A stretch of 64,000 bases of DNA, taken from contig JAZNOW010000011.1 of the NCBI GenBank assembly GCA_045589355.1, positions 62,001-126,000 of the forward strand, in the 5' to 3' direction. The notes beneath the pieces are model-generated. The model saw only the letters and a list, made by a program, of their open reading frames with translations. It was not told where the DNA came from and ran no database searches. The stretch's first letter is position 1. Every line of letters begins with the position of its first letter. This DNA is from RUG563 sp045589355. GTDB lineage: Bacteria; Bacillota; Clostridia; Christensenellales; Aristaeellaceae. Position numbers and translations under genes: made by a program. This document shows positions 41,085-49,576 of this stretch, in pieces.

Positions 41085-42038
41085 TTATGCTTCAAGCTTT
41101 TGAAAAGCTGCTTCCATGAGAATGAAAAAGGCCTGTGCCTCCACAGCCACAAAAGGCCGGTCAAAATTCGGCATACCGCATACATTGCGCACAAGCCCGA
41201 ACCGGTCCACCTGGGCATGGGCAATTTTGCGGGCAAGATGCGCGGCGGGCAGGAAGCTGTCGTCCAGCCACTTTTCCTGTATGCCACGGTAGACGGTATA
41301 CGCCAGCATCTGACCGAAATTCACTTCGGGGAAGGTATTTTTGTCATCCAATACGTCATGGAACATGCCGTTTTCCATCTGGAAGGGAAGTGCGGCCCGG
41401 AGCAGGGTTTTGATTTTTTTTGTCAGTTCCGCCTTTTCTGCCGTCATGTGATCGGGCAATAGAGCGAGCACTCTGGCCATGCCGGCCATGGCCCAGCCGT
41501 TGCCCACGCCCCATACGTCCTTGCGGATGAAGCGTTTTTCCCCTTCGTGCCAGCGATGGGAAAGCAGCATTTTCTTTCCGTCCAGCAGGGTGTTCCAATA
41601 GCCGCGAATTTGCCGCATGGCTTCTTCAAACAGGCCGGCTCGGGCAAGGAAAGGCGGCAGCATGTAAAAGGAATCCACCCAGAATTCCTTCTGGTGGACC
41701 AGGTGATACACAACGCCCTCTTCACTTCTGGGGGCATCAAGCACCGCCCATTTCAAAAGCCTTTCCTTGGCTTCCATCAGGGAAAGGGCCCCTGTTTCTT
41801 CACAGGCAAACAAAAGGGCTTCGCCGATGGCGCAGGGATCGGTCACCGCACCGGGATCGCCGATATGGGCACAACGGCCGTCATCCAGCTGACGGTTGGC
41901 CCCCTCCACGGCCAGCAAAATGGCCGTTTCCGCATCGCCGCTTTCCAGAAAAGCCTGGGCCAGTACGCCCTGCTCCCAGCTGTAGCGCTGCATGGAAAGG
42001 GCAGCTTTTTTTACATTCTGCAACAAAGTATCAGGCAT
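41085..42038 (-). CDS. Glycoside hydrolase family 88/105 protein (unsaturated glycuronyl hydrolase-like)
   Basis: A 317-residue alpha/alpha-barrel protein like GH105/GH88 enzymes, which remove unsaturated uronic acids from the ends of pectin or glycosaminoglycan fragments. Family parts are MQRYSWEQGVLAQAFLESG, WVDSFYMLPPFLARAG and DVWGVGNGWAMAGMARVL, where Asp residues act as acid/base. No signal peptide, so it acts in the cytoplasm on imported oligosaccharides. GGAG is eight bases before the ATG and a good promoter lies upstream. The divergent MFS transporter may bring in the substrate. Confidence 0.82.
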   Translation of the reverse strand: MPDTLLQNVKKAALSMQRYSWEQGVLAQAFLESGDAETAILLAVEGANRQLDDGRCAHIGDPGAVTDPCAIGEALLFACEETGALSLMEAKERLLKWAVLDAPRSEEGVVYHLVHQKEFWVDSFYMLPPFLARAGLFEEAMRQIRGYWNTLLDGKKMLLSHRWHEGEKRFIRKDVWGVGNGWAMAGMARVLALLPDHMTAEKAELTKKIKTLLRAALPFQMENGMFHDVLDDKNTFPEVNFGQMLAYTVYRGIQEKWLDDSFLPAAHLARKIAHAQVDRFGLVRNVCGMPNFDRPFVAVEAQAFFILMEAAFQKLEA

Positions 42039-42067
42039 AATGAACGCTCCGTATTGTTTTTTCTTGC

Positions 42068-42096
42068 ATTATAGCAGAGATGCGATTTTTTGTCAC
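42068..42096 (-). promoter_or_regulatory. Promoter of the GH88/105 gene
   Basis: On the minus strand GTGACA (42096-42091) and TATAAT (42073-42068) are 17 bases apart, 30 bases before the gene start. Confidence 0.82.
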
Positions 42097-42196
42097 CTGT
42101 TTGTGCAAGAATTGTTTGGAAATGCGGCAGGAAAACAGAAAGGAAAAGAGAAATGAATATTGTTTACCCAGCAGGATTGAAGAAAGGGATACGAGC

Positions 42197-43597
42197 ATGA
42201 AACTCTTCCGAAAAAAGAAAAGGGCGGGTGCGCTTTCGCTGCTGTATGACGAAGCACGGCTGGAACCTTATGTGCGCAAAGGCCTGAACTGGATTATGGG
42301 CGGTAACCTGTGCGGCAACCTGCACGGCACCATCTGCGGCGGCGGTACGGCGGCCATGGTGGGCCTGGCAGGGTTATTGGGCGCAGGGGATATGGAATTT
42401 GGGCTGCTGGTGGCTATTCCGCAGATTGCAGCGCTTTTGCAGATACCCTTTTCCGTGTGGGTGAATAAAGCGAGAAAGCGCAAAATATTCATCCTGACGT
42501 TCGGTGTGTTTTCCCGGCTGATCTGGCTGCTGCTGGGCTTTTTGCCGCTGCTTGCCAAAGCGCCGGAAAGCAAGCTGCCCCTGTATACGTTGATCACACT
42601 GCTTGGCATATCTTCCGCCTGCGGTGCGGCCATCAACGTGTGCTGGTTTCCCTGGTTTTCGGAAATGGCGCCCATCCGCATCCGGGGCAGGTGGCTGTCC
42701 TACCGGGACAGGATCATTGCCGTTGCGGGCCTTTTGTTCGGGTTGCTGGTAGCTTATTTGCTGGACGTATTGCCCATTGATTCCAAATACATTGTCATCT
42801 TTCTGGTGGGCGGCGCGCTGGGCGTGATGGACATGATCTGCTTTGGTTTTTGCAGAGAAGAGCCCATGAAAGCGCCGGAAGAAACAATGCAGCTGAAAAA
42901 GAGCCTGCAGGAAATTCTTCACCACAAGCCCTTTATGCGGGTGACGGTCATGTGGACGGCCTGGTGTTTCACGGCCAACCTGTCCGGCGCCTACCTGACC
43001 CCGTACGCCATGAACGTGATGGGGCTGGACTTTCTGCAGATCACCCTCTTCGGCACGGTGGCGGCATCCCTCGCCACGGCGGTGATCATCGGTAAATGGG
43101 GAAGGGCGCTGGATAACCACGGCAGCCGTAATGTGATGCTGGTGGCCGGCATCGGCGCTGCCGTAACCCCTGCGTTTTATGTGTTTTCCGTACCGGGCAG
43201 CATATGGCCCACCCTTTTGCACAACGTGATCGGCGCTCTTTTCTGGAGCGGCACAAACCTGGCTGCCAACAGCATGCAGCTTTCCAATTCCCCGGAAGAA
43301 AACAGGCCCATGTACATTGCCATTTTTTCCTGCATTACCTGCCTTGTGGGCAATGCCCTGGGCACCATGTGCGGCGGGTGGCTTTTGACCATGGCAGAAC
43401 AGGGCGGCTGGTTTGGCGGCTGGTTTGACAGGTACAAGGCACTGGCCGTATTGTCGGTGATCCTGCGGCTGGGGCTTACGCTTTTGCTGGTGCCCGGCAT
43501 GAGCAATGAAAGCGATTCCAAGGCCGGAGATGTGGTACGCTTCTTTATTCCGGACTTTAAGAAAATAAAACAGCTGCGAATGAAAAAGGCACGTTAA
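42197..43597 (+). CDS. Major facilitator superfamily transporter
   Basis: A 466-residue membrane protein with about 12 helices. Two six-helix halves are joined by a cytoplasmic loop (REEPMKAPEETMQLKKSLQEILHHKPFM). The loop after helix 2 has NKARKRKIFI, and the second half has GKWGRALDNHGSRNVML, both MFS-like. The ATG at 42197 follows AAAGGGA; the upstream open frame looks non-coding. It is divergent from the GH88/105 gene, which suggests oligosaccharide or uronide uptake, but drug efflux cannot be excluded. Its stop overlaps the ZIP gene's stop. Confidence 0.85.
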   Translation: MKLFRKKKRAGALSLLYDEARLEPYVRKGLNWIMGGNLCGNLHGTICGGGTAAMVGLAGLLGAGDMEFGLLVAIPQIAALLQIPFSVWVNKARKRKIFILTFGVFSRLIWLLLGFLPLLAKAPESKLPLYTLITLLGISSACGAAINVCWFPWFSEMAPIRIRGRWLSYRDRIIAVAGLLFGLLVAYLLDVLPIDSKYIVIFLVGGALGVMDMICFGFCREEPMKAPEETMQLKKSLQEILHHKPFMRVTVMWTAWCFTANLSGAYLTPYAMNVMGLDFLQITLFGTVAASLATAVIIGKWGRALDNHGSRNVMLVAGIGAAVTPAFYVFSVPGSIWPTLLHNVIGALFWSGTNLAANSMQLSNSPEENRPMYIAIFSCITCLVGNALGTMCGGWLLTMAEQGGWFGGWFDRYKALAVLSVILRLGLTLLLVPGMSNESDSKAGDVVRFFIPDFKKIKQLRMKKAR

Positions 43598-44334
43598 CCC
43601 AGGGCCAGATCCAGCAGCATCATCAGCGCAAAGCCACACGCAAAAACCAGCGTAGGCTTTGCGCTTTCTTTGCTTTCTTTGGAGGCGGGGATCATCTCAT
43701 CCGCCACCACATAGATCATGCAGCCGGCAGCGAAGGAAAGAATATAGGGAAGCAGCGGAGTGAAGAAGGCGGTGAGCCACAAGGTGATCAGCGCGCCGAT
43801 GGGTTCCACGATACCGGATAATGCGGTGAAGAAAAAGGCCTTTTTCCGGCTGCAGCCCTTTGCCCGCATGGGTGCAAAAATGATGGCGCCTTCCGGAATG
43901 TTCTGGACGGCGATGCCAAGGGAAAGCAGCATGGCATCTGTAAGGGATAATTGGCCGGTGTGGAGGAAACCTGCAAGCGCTACGCCCACCGCCATGCCTT
44001 CTGGGAAATTGTGCAGCGTTACCGCCAGCATGAGCATGCCGCTGCGGCGATGGTTCAGGCGGTTTTGCAATGCTTTTTCCAGGGCGGCAATGGCTGCGAT
44101 GCCCAGCAGAAAGCCAAGAACAGGGGGCAAAAAAGAAAGTGTACCTGTGCAAAGCAGAATGGCCGGTTGAAGCAGGGACCAGATGGAGGCCGCCAGCATG
44201 ATACCGGCAGCGGAAGCAGTGAGATACCTTTGATAGGAAAATGAGCGGCGGGAAGTGAACAGAAAAGGAAAAACACCCAGCAGTGTACCGGCAAGGGGAA
44301 GGAGAATGGCCGGCAGCAGGGTGCTAAAAAACAT
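43594..44334 (-). CDS. ZIP-family divalent metal transporter
   Basis: A 246-residue membrane protein of about eight helices from the ZIP family, which imports zinc, iron or other divalent metals. The metal-path motifs are HNFPEGMAVGVALA in helix 4 and QNIPEGAIIFAPM in helix 5; EPIGALITLW follows. GGAAGG precedes the ATG at 44334 by six bases. It lies downstream of alaX in the same direction with a long hairpin in between. The last four bases overlap the MFS stop tail to tail, and no terminator separates them. Confidence 0.9.
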   Translation of the reverse strand: MFFSTLLPAILLPLAGTLLGVFPFLFTSRRSFSYQRYLTASAAGIMLAASIWSLLQPAILLCTGTLSFLPPVLGFLLGIAAIAALEKALQNRLNHRRSGMLMLAVTLHNFPEGMAVGVALAGFLHTGQLSLTDAMLLSLGIAVQNIPEGAIIFAPMRAKGCSRKKAFFFTALSGIVEPIGALITLWLTAFFTPLLPYILSFAAGCMIYVVADEMIPASKESKESAKPTLVFACGFALMMLLDLALG

Positions 44335-44374
44335 AAGGTACCTTCCTGAAAAAAAGAAAAATAGGCATATAAAT

Positions 44375-44438
44375 GCTCCTTTCCGATGGCATGGATCCGC
44401 TGGGTGTGTCAGGATCATTGTATGCCAGGGAAAGGAGC
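44375..44438 (-). repeat. Long hairpin between alaX and the ZIP gene
   Basis: GCTCCTTTCC (44375-44384) is a perfect inverted repeat of GGAAAGGAGC (44429-44438). Inside, TGGCAT pairs with ATGCCA, and GATC with GATC, so most of the 64 bases fold into one hairpin. On the minus strand it is followed at a distance by T-rich sequence, not a direct T run, so it is a poor terminator. It could be an RNA control element for the metal transporter. Confidence 0.6.
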
Positions 44439-44446
44439 GGGGTGCA

Positions 44447-45616
44447 TTACAGAAGGGAAAGGGCGTTTTCCAGAACATTTTCTCCCGTCGTGCTGCCCTG
44501 GGCAAAGTCCGGCTTGCCGCCGCCGCGGGCGCCTGCGTTCCGAAGAAGCGCAGCCATATCGTGGGGCAGATCGGCGCTCCGGGCAAAGAGGAGCATGCGC
44601 CCGTTTTCGCGCTGGCAGGAAAGCAGCACAATGGTTTTTTCTTCAGCAAGCATGGCTTTTGCCGCCTGCTGCATGGAAGCAGCATCGGCAAAGGGAAGGT
44701 GGCAGGGATAAACACGGAGGTCGCCGCAGGAGCGCCCGGCCATGCGCACGGCATGGAGGGTGCTTTGGGCCAGGCGGGACTGCACATCCTTCAGCTGAGC
44801 TGCATTGGCCTGCAGCATCTTTTCCAGTGCGGCAGGCGCAGTATGCACATCGGCGGAAAGCTGTGCGGAAATTTCCCGGACGCACTTGTGGCTGGCCTGA
44901 TAATGCTGTATGGCTCGCATGCCGGCAATGAAGGTGAGCCGCATATTGCCCCTGGAAGGTGCGGTGGACAGGATTTTCACCGGGCCGATCTGGCCGGTGG
45001 TGGAGGGATGGGTGCCGCCGCAAGCCACCATTTCGTAATCGCCCATGGCCACGATACGGATGTGCTCGTTCACGGTGGGCTTTTTGCGAATGGGCAGGGA
45101 AGAAAGCTCTTCTTCCGCGGGAAACCAGCAGCGGATCGGGTCATTATGCTGAATGCGTTCATTGACCAGTTTTTCCACCTGTGCCGTTTCTTTATCGGTC
45201 AGGTGGGTTTTGCCGTTCGGCATGGCGATATCGATGGAGGATTCCTCCTGGCCGGTGTGCAGGCCGATGGTGACGCCGCGGAAAAGCTGCCAGATAGCCC
45301 CGGCGATCATATGGTCCCCGGCATGCTGCTGCATATGGTCAAAACGGCGGGGCCAGTCAATTTCACCGTGGACCTGTGTGCCCTGCGGGATGGGCCTGTC
45401 CAGATGATGCCAGACAATATCCTCTTCCACCGTAACGTCCAGAACGCAGGCGGCGGCGTCCCCAAAGCGCAGGGTGCCCAGGTCATTGGGCTGGCCGCCG
45501 GAGGTGGGGTAGAATGCAGATCGATCGAGGGCCACTTTTTTATCTTCCGAAAGGACAACGCGGCCTTCAAAAGAAGCGCAGTAGGCATCGTCATAATATA
45601 GACGCAGGGTTTTCAT
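44447..45616 (-). CDS. AlaX-type alanyl-tRNA editing protein with DHHA1 domain
   Basis: A stand-alone trans-editing hydrolase of 389 residues that clears Ser- or Gly-tRNA-Ala. The N-terminal domain has DRSAFYPTSGGQPNDLG, the metal ligands in HMQQHAGDHMI, and CGGTHPSTTGQIGPVKIL. The C-terminal third is a DHHA1 domain ending in GGGKPDFAQGSTTG, so it is the long AlaX type. AAGGAG is before the ATG. No alaS is in the window. The first metal motif reads QHAGDH rather than TAQH, a modest departure that keeps two His. Confidence 0.9.
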   Translation of the reverse strand: MKTLRLYYDDAYCASFEGRVVLSEDKKVALDRSAFYPTSGGQPNDLGTLRFGDAAACVLDVTVEEDIVWHHLDRPIPQGTQVHGEIDWPRRFDHMQQHAGDHMIAGAIWQLFRGVTIGLHTGQEESSIDIAMPNGKTHLTDKETAQVEKLVNERIQHNDPIRCWFPAEEELSSLPIRKKPTVNEHIRIVAMGDYEMVACGGTHPSTTGQIGPVKILSTAPSRGNMRLTFIAGMRAIQHYQASHKCVREISAQLSADVHTAPAALEKMLQANAAQLKDVQSRLAQSTLHAVRMAGRSCGDLRVYPCHLPFADAASMQQAAKAMLAEEKTIVLLSCQRENGRMLLFARSADLPHDMAALLRNAGARGGGKPDFAQGSTTGENVLENALSLL

Positions 45617-45664
45617 GGTTGGATCTCCTTATGTTCTTCGACAAAACGTATTTTATTCCAGACA

Positions 45665-45693
45665 ATTATAGCATGGAGATAGCAAATGGGCAA
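45665..45693 (-). promoter_or_regulatory. Promoter of alaX
   Basis: On the minus strand TTGCCC (45693-45688) and TATAAT (45670-45665) are 17 bases apart. It lies directly beside the divergent GH43 promoter. Confidence 0.7.
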
Positions 45694-45701
45694 GAAGGGG
45701 T

Positions 45702-45730
45702 TTGACAGGGGGAGGAAACCACCGTATAAT
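45702..45730 (+). promoter_or_regulatory. Promoter of the GH43 gene
   Basis: Consensus TTGACA (45702-45707) and TATAAT (45725-45730) are 17 bases apart, 28 bases before the GH43 ATG. Confidence 0.9.
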
Positions 45731-45757
45731 GAACAAAAAAACGAAAGAGGCGAGCGT

Positions 45758-47161
45758 ATGAAAAAGCAGGCCTTTAACCCTTACCTTCCTTCCTGGGAAT
45801 ACATTCCTGACGGTGAACCCTATGTATTTGGCGACCGGGTGTATGTGTACGGCTCCCACGACTTTTACAACGGCGCCGTGTTCTGCATGGGCGACTATAT
45901 GGGCTGGAGCGCACCGGTGAACGACCTTGGCAACTGGCGGTGCGAAGGGGTGATTTATCCCCGCAATGCCGATCCGCTGAACAAGGGGGGCCACATGTGC
46001 CTGTATGCACCGGACGTGACTCAGGGCCCTGACGGCCGGTATTACCTGTACTATGCCCTGGATAAGGTGAGCGCCATTTCGGTTGCGGTGTGCGATACGC
46101 CGGCGGGCAAGTTTGAATTCTATGGCTATGTGCATTATCCGGACGGAACGCGGCTGGGGGATGGGGAAAACGACGAATTCCAGTTTGACCCCGGTGTTCT
46201 CACCGAAGGGGATACCACCTACCTGTACACCGGTTTTTGCGGCCAGTGGGACAAGAGCCGCCATGGCGCCATGGTGACGGTGTTGGATAAAGACATGCTG
46301 ACCATCCGGGAAGCACCCCGTTTTGTGGTGCCCGGATGCCAGTACAGCAAAGGCACCGGCTTTGAAGGCCATGCTTATTTTGAAGCCGCTTCCATCCGCA
46401 AAAGAGGGGATACCTATTACTTTGTGTATTCCTCCGAAAAGATGCACGAACTGTGCTATGCCGTCAGCAAAAGCCCGGTGGAAGGGTTCCGGTACGGCGG
46501 CGTGATCGTCAGCAACAACGACCTGGGCATTGATTCCTATAAGCCGGCAGATATGCCGGTGGCTGCCGGCGGCAACAACCATGGCAGCATTGTGGAGATT
46601 GAGAACCAGTGGTATATCTTCTACCATCGCCAGACCAACAACACCTGGTACAGCCGTCAGGGTTGTGCGGAACCCATTTTCTTTGATGAAAACGGCCACA
46701 TTGCCCAGGTGGAAATGACCAGCTGCGGCCTGAACGGCTGCGTGCTGGAGGGGGAAGGGGAATATCCTTCTTACCTTGCCTGCATCCTGTATGCCCCGGG
46801 CTTTTTGCCCATGGTGGGCTATCACATGCAGCCCCATATCATGCAGGACGGCCGGGACGGCGATGAAGAAAACGGCTATGTGGGCCGCATCATCAACGGT
46901 ACGGTGATCGGCTTCAAATACTTTGATATCAAGGACGTCAAGGCCATCGGCATTACCGTTCGCGGGTACACAAACGGTGTGTTCCAGGTGCGCACAGAAC
47001 TGGATGGGGAAGTGCTGGCGGAAATCAAAACCGGCAATTCCAACGTGTGGGTGGAACATACGGCAGAATGCAGATTGCCCGAAGGCAAGCAAGCGCTTTA
47101 CCTCACCTTCCAGGGCGGCGGCGACAACGGCGCCGTCAAATCCATCCGCTTCATCAAATAA
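45758..47161 (+). CDS. Glycoside hydrolase family 43 protein
   Basis: A five-bladed propeller glycosidase of 467 residues, probably a beta-xylosidase or alpha-arabinofuranosidase acting on plant xylan or arabinan. NPYLPSWEYIPDGEPYVFGDRVYVYGSHD at the N-terminus carries the catalytic base Asp; YAPDVTQGPDGRYYLYY holds the second Asp; and GHAYFEAASIRKRGDTYYFVYSS has the general-acid Glu. The last 130 residues form a beta-rich carbohydrate-binding-like domain. No signal peptide, so it acts on imported oligosaccharides. GAAAGAGG and an ATG at 45758 fix the start. A terminator follows. Confidence 0.9.
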   Translation: MKKQAFNPYLPSWEYIPDGEPYVFGDRVYVYGSHDFYNGAVFCMGDYMGWSAPVNDLGNWRCEGVIYPRNADPLNKGGHMCLYAPDVTQGPDGRYYLYYALDKVSAISVAVCDTPAGKFEFYGYVHYPDGTRLGDGENDEFQFDPGVLTEGDTTYLYTGFCGQWDKSRHGAMVTVLDKDMLTIREAPRFVVPGCQYSKGTGFEGHAYFEAASIRKRGDTYYFVYSSEKMHELCYAVSKSPVEGFRYGGVIVSNNDLGIDSYKPADMPVAAGGNNHGSIVEIENQWYIFYHRQTNNTWYSRQGCAEPIFFDENGHIAQVEMTSCGLNGCVLEGEGEYPSYLACILYAPGFLPMVGYHMQPHIMQDGRDGDEENGYVGRIINGTVIGFKYFDIKDVKAIGITVRGYTNGVFQVRTELDGEVLAEIKTGNSNVWVEHTAECRLPEGKQALYLTFQGGGDNGAVKSIRFIK

Positions 47162-47167
47162 AACAAA

Positions 47168-47198
47168 GGCCGGGAGGAAACCCCTCCCGGTCTTTTTT
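47168..47198 (+). terminator. Intrinsic terminator between GH43 and ABC-F genes
   Basis: CCGGGAGG / CCTCCCGG form an eight-pair stem with a five-base loop followed by TCTTTTTT. It ends GH43 and overlaps the stop of the convergent ABC-F gene by two bases. Confidence 0.9.
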
Positions 47199-49125
47199 AT
47201 TCTTCTGCGTTTTCCAACGCTTCCGCCGCTTCTTCCCATGCGGCGTATGCCTGATTGAGATCGTCTTTCAGCTGCTGATATTCCCTGGCGGCAGCGGATG
47301 CCTTCTCCGGCACGGAGTACACCTCCGCCGTTGCCATCAAAGCTTCCTGGGCTTCGATTTTTTCTTCCAGCAGGGCAATTTGTTTCTCTGCTTCGGCCAC
47401 CCGGATTTTCAGCGCTTTTTTCTGTTCCCGGGCCATGCGCAGCTTTTTCTTTTCCTTATCCGCTTCTGTTTTGGTCATATCGGCATAGCGGATATCTTCG
47501 GTGGGGCGGGCACTTTCCCAAAGGAGACGAGCCTGATAATCATCGAAATTGCCCTTGTATTCCTTTACGCCTGTTTCGGACAAAACCAGCACCCGGTTGG
47601 CAAAGCGGTTGATGAAGTAACGGTCGTGGGAAACGGAAAGGATGGTGCCTTCAAAGTTTTCCAGCGCGTCTTCCAGCACTTCCCGGCTGTCCATATCCAG
47701 ATGGTTGGTGGGTTCGTCCAGGAGCAGAAGGTTATCTTTCTGAAGCATCAGTTTTGTGAGCGCCACGCGGCCTTTTTCGCCGCCGGAAAGGGTGTGGATG
47801 GGCATGAACACGTCTTCGCCTGTAAACAGGAAAAGCCCCAGCGCTCCACGCACCTGGCTCTGGTCCAACCGGGGAAAGGCGTCCCACACTTCGTCCAGCA
47901 CCGTTTTGTCGGCATGGAGGGATGCCTGTTTCTGGTCGTAGTAACCGCAATCTACATTGGCGCCCCAGCGGATGTAGCCTTTGTCTGGCTCCAGTTCGCC
48001 CATGATGCAGCGAAGCAATGTGGATTTGCCGATGCCGTTGGGACCAAGCAATGCCACACGGTCGCCGGCACGCAGGTCAAAATGCACATTGGAAAAGAGA
48101 GTCCGGCCGTCAAAGGCTTTTTCAAAATCCCGCACCGCCATCACGTCGTCACCGGTGCGTCGCCTGGCTTCAAAGCGGAAACGCACCTGATGCTCGTCTT
48201 CTGGCCGCTCCAGCCGTTCGATTTTCTCCAGACGCTTTTCCCGGCTTTCGGCGGCTTTGATGGATTTTTCCCGGTTAAAGGATTTATAGCGGGCAATGAT
48301 AGCTTCTTCCCGGGCGATCAGCCGCTGCTGCTGTTCCCAGGCGCGCATGCGGATTTCAAACCGTTCGGCGCGCTGGGGCATATAGGCGGAGTAATTGCCG
48401 GTATAGGTTTCGGCCACACCCAGCAAAAGCTCGGTGATGTGGGTGCAGATTTTGTCCATGAAATAGCGGTCATGAGAAACCACGATGACGGCGCCTTTGT
48501 ATTCGGACAGGTACTTTTCCAGCCAGGCAAGGGCTTCCAGGTCCAGGTGGTTGGTGGGTTCGTCCAGCAGCAAAAGATCCGGTTTTTGCAAAAGCAGCCT
48601 GGCCAGGCACAAACGGGTAAGCTCACCGCCGGAAAGCAGGTGGGCCGGCTGATCCCACTGGTGCTTTTCAAAGCCAAGACCTGCAAGCACACCGGCAATG
48701 GAAGACTGCCAGGCGTACCCATCCGCCTTTTCAAAAAGGAAATTCAGCCTTTCGTAGCTGTCGCCAAGGCGCTTTAGCTCCGTTTCGTTTTGCGTGGACG
48801 CCATGTCCACTTCCATTTGGCGCAGCTTTTCTTCCATGGCAAAAACGGGGAGAAAAACATCCTTCAGCACTTCGTACACCGTCTTATTGCCGGAAACGGA
48901 AAACTGCTGTTCCATGTAGCCCAGGGACAGGTCTTTCCCCAGAGAGAAGGAGCCGTCGTCCGCATCCATCAGGCCGGCAAGGATTTTGAGCAGGGTGGAT
49001 TTACCGCAGCCGTTTACGCCTACCAGGCCCATGCGCTGCTTATCCTGCAGCACAAAAGAGACGTCTTTGAGCACCTGATTGCCGCCAAACGCCTTTTGCA
49101 GATTTTGAACGGATAATACGATCAT
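47197..49125 (-). CDS. ABC-F family ATPase (ribosome-associated)
   Basis: A soluble protein of 642 residues with two ABC ATPase domains and no membrane part, so ABC-F class; these act on the ribosome as translation factors or antibiotic resistance proteins. Walker A are GVNGCGKSTLL and GPNGIGKSTLL; signatures are LSGGELTRL and LSGGEKGRV; Walker B are LLLLDEPTNHLD in both. The inter-domain linker spans about residues 250-320 and is charged (REKSIKAAESREKRLEKIERL). A C-terminal coiled coil of about 90 residues follows, as in Uup/YdiF types. It stands alone after the secG terminator. Confidence 0.92.
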   Translation of the reverse strand: MIVLSVQNLQKAFGGNQVLKDVSFVLQDKQRMGLVGVNGCGKSTLLKILAGLMDADDGSFSLGKDLSLGYMEQQFSVSGNKTVYEVLKDVFLPVFAMEEKLRQMEVDMASTQNETELKRLGDSYERLNFLFEKADGYAWQSSIAGVLAGLGFEKHQWDQPAHLLSGGELTRLCLARLLLQKPDLLLLDEPTNHLDLEALAWLEKYLSEYKGAVIVVSHDRYFMDKICTHITELLLGVAETYTGNYSAYMPQRAERFEIRMRAWEQQQRLIAREEAIIARYKSFNREKSIKAAESREKRLEKIERLERPEDEHQVRFRFEARRRTGDDVMAVRDFEKAFDGRTLFSNVHFDLRAGDRVALLGPNGIGKSTLLRCIMGELEPDKGYIRWGANVDCGYYDQKQASLHADKTVLDEVWDAFPRLDQSQVRGALGLFLFTGEDVFMPIHTLSGGEKGRVALTKLMLQKDNLLLLDEPTNHLDMDSREVLEDALENFEGTILSVSHDRYFINRFANRVLVLSETGVKEYKGNFDDYQARLLWESARPTEDIRYADMTKTEADKEKKKLRMAREQKKALKIRVAEAEKQIALLEEKIEAQEALMATAEVYSVPEKASAAAREYQQLKDDLNQAYAAWEEAAEALENAEE

Positions 49126-49157
49126 ACTTTCTCCCGAAAAATAAAATGGGCATTACG

Positions 49158-49190
49158 CAAAGAAAGGGCTGACCTAAAAACAGTCAGCCC
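49158..49190 (-). terminator. Intrinsic terminator after secG
   Basis: On the minus strand GGGCTGAC and GTCAGCCC form an eight-pair stem followed by TTTCTTTG. It separates secG from the ABC-F gene. Confidence 0.88.
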
Positions 49191-49230
49191 AGCAGAGGCC
49201 GTACAGCCCCATTTCCAATCGCGATTTCGA

Positions 49231-49461
49231 TCAGCCGATGATGACCATCACCAGGGCCAGCACCACGAACACGATGGCGGAAACCTTGGTGATCATGGCC
49301 AGCTTGCCTTCCAGGCTGTTCATCTTGTTCTTGCCGAAGAAGGTTTCGCTGGTAGCGCCGGACAGGGCGCCCAGACCGTTTTCGTCGGAAGACTGCATCA
49401 AAACACTGATGATCAGGGCCAGGGCGGCGATGACCATGAGAACATTCACAACGATAGACAT
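49231..49461 (-). CDS. secG: Preprotein translocase subunit SecG
   Basis: A 76-residue inner-membrane protein of the SecYEG channel, with two hydrophobic helices (VVNVLMVIAALALIISVLMQ and KVSAIVFVVLALVMVIIG) around a Gly/Ser loop containing GLGALSGATSETFFGKNKMNSLEGKLA. The conserved Gln-Ser after helix 1 is present. AAGGAGG lies nine bases before the ATG. It has its own promoter and terminator and is not linked to rnr or smpB as it often is. Confidence 0.95.
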   Translation of the reverse strand: MSIVVNVLMVIAALALIISVLMQSSDENGLGALSGATSETFFGKNKMNSLEGKLAMITKVSAIVFVVLALVMVIIG

Positions 49462-49493
49462 GTAAAACTACCTCCTTGAATTCAACGCAAATG

Positions 49494-49522
49494 ATTGTAC
49501 CATACACAAAAGAAAATTACAA
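49494..49522 (-). promoter_or_regulatory. Promoter of secG
   Basis: On the minus strand TTGTAA (49522-49517) and TACAAT (49499-49494) are 17 bases apart, 33 bases before the secG start. Confidence 0.75.
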
Positions 49523-49576
49523 GCGAGAGAATGCAAAACATTGAAATTTTTTTGCACTTTTTGCAGTTTTTTCCGT

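Noticed and set aside
42080..42196. N-terminal extension of the MFS frame
   Set aside because: No ribosome binding site, and the translation is not membrane-like; the ATG at 42197 fits better.
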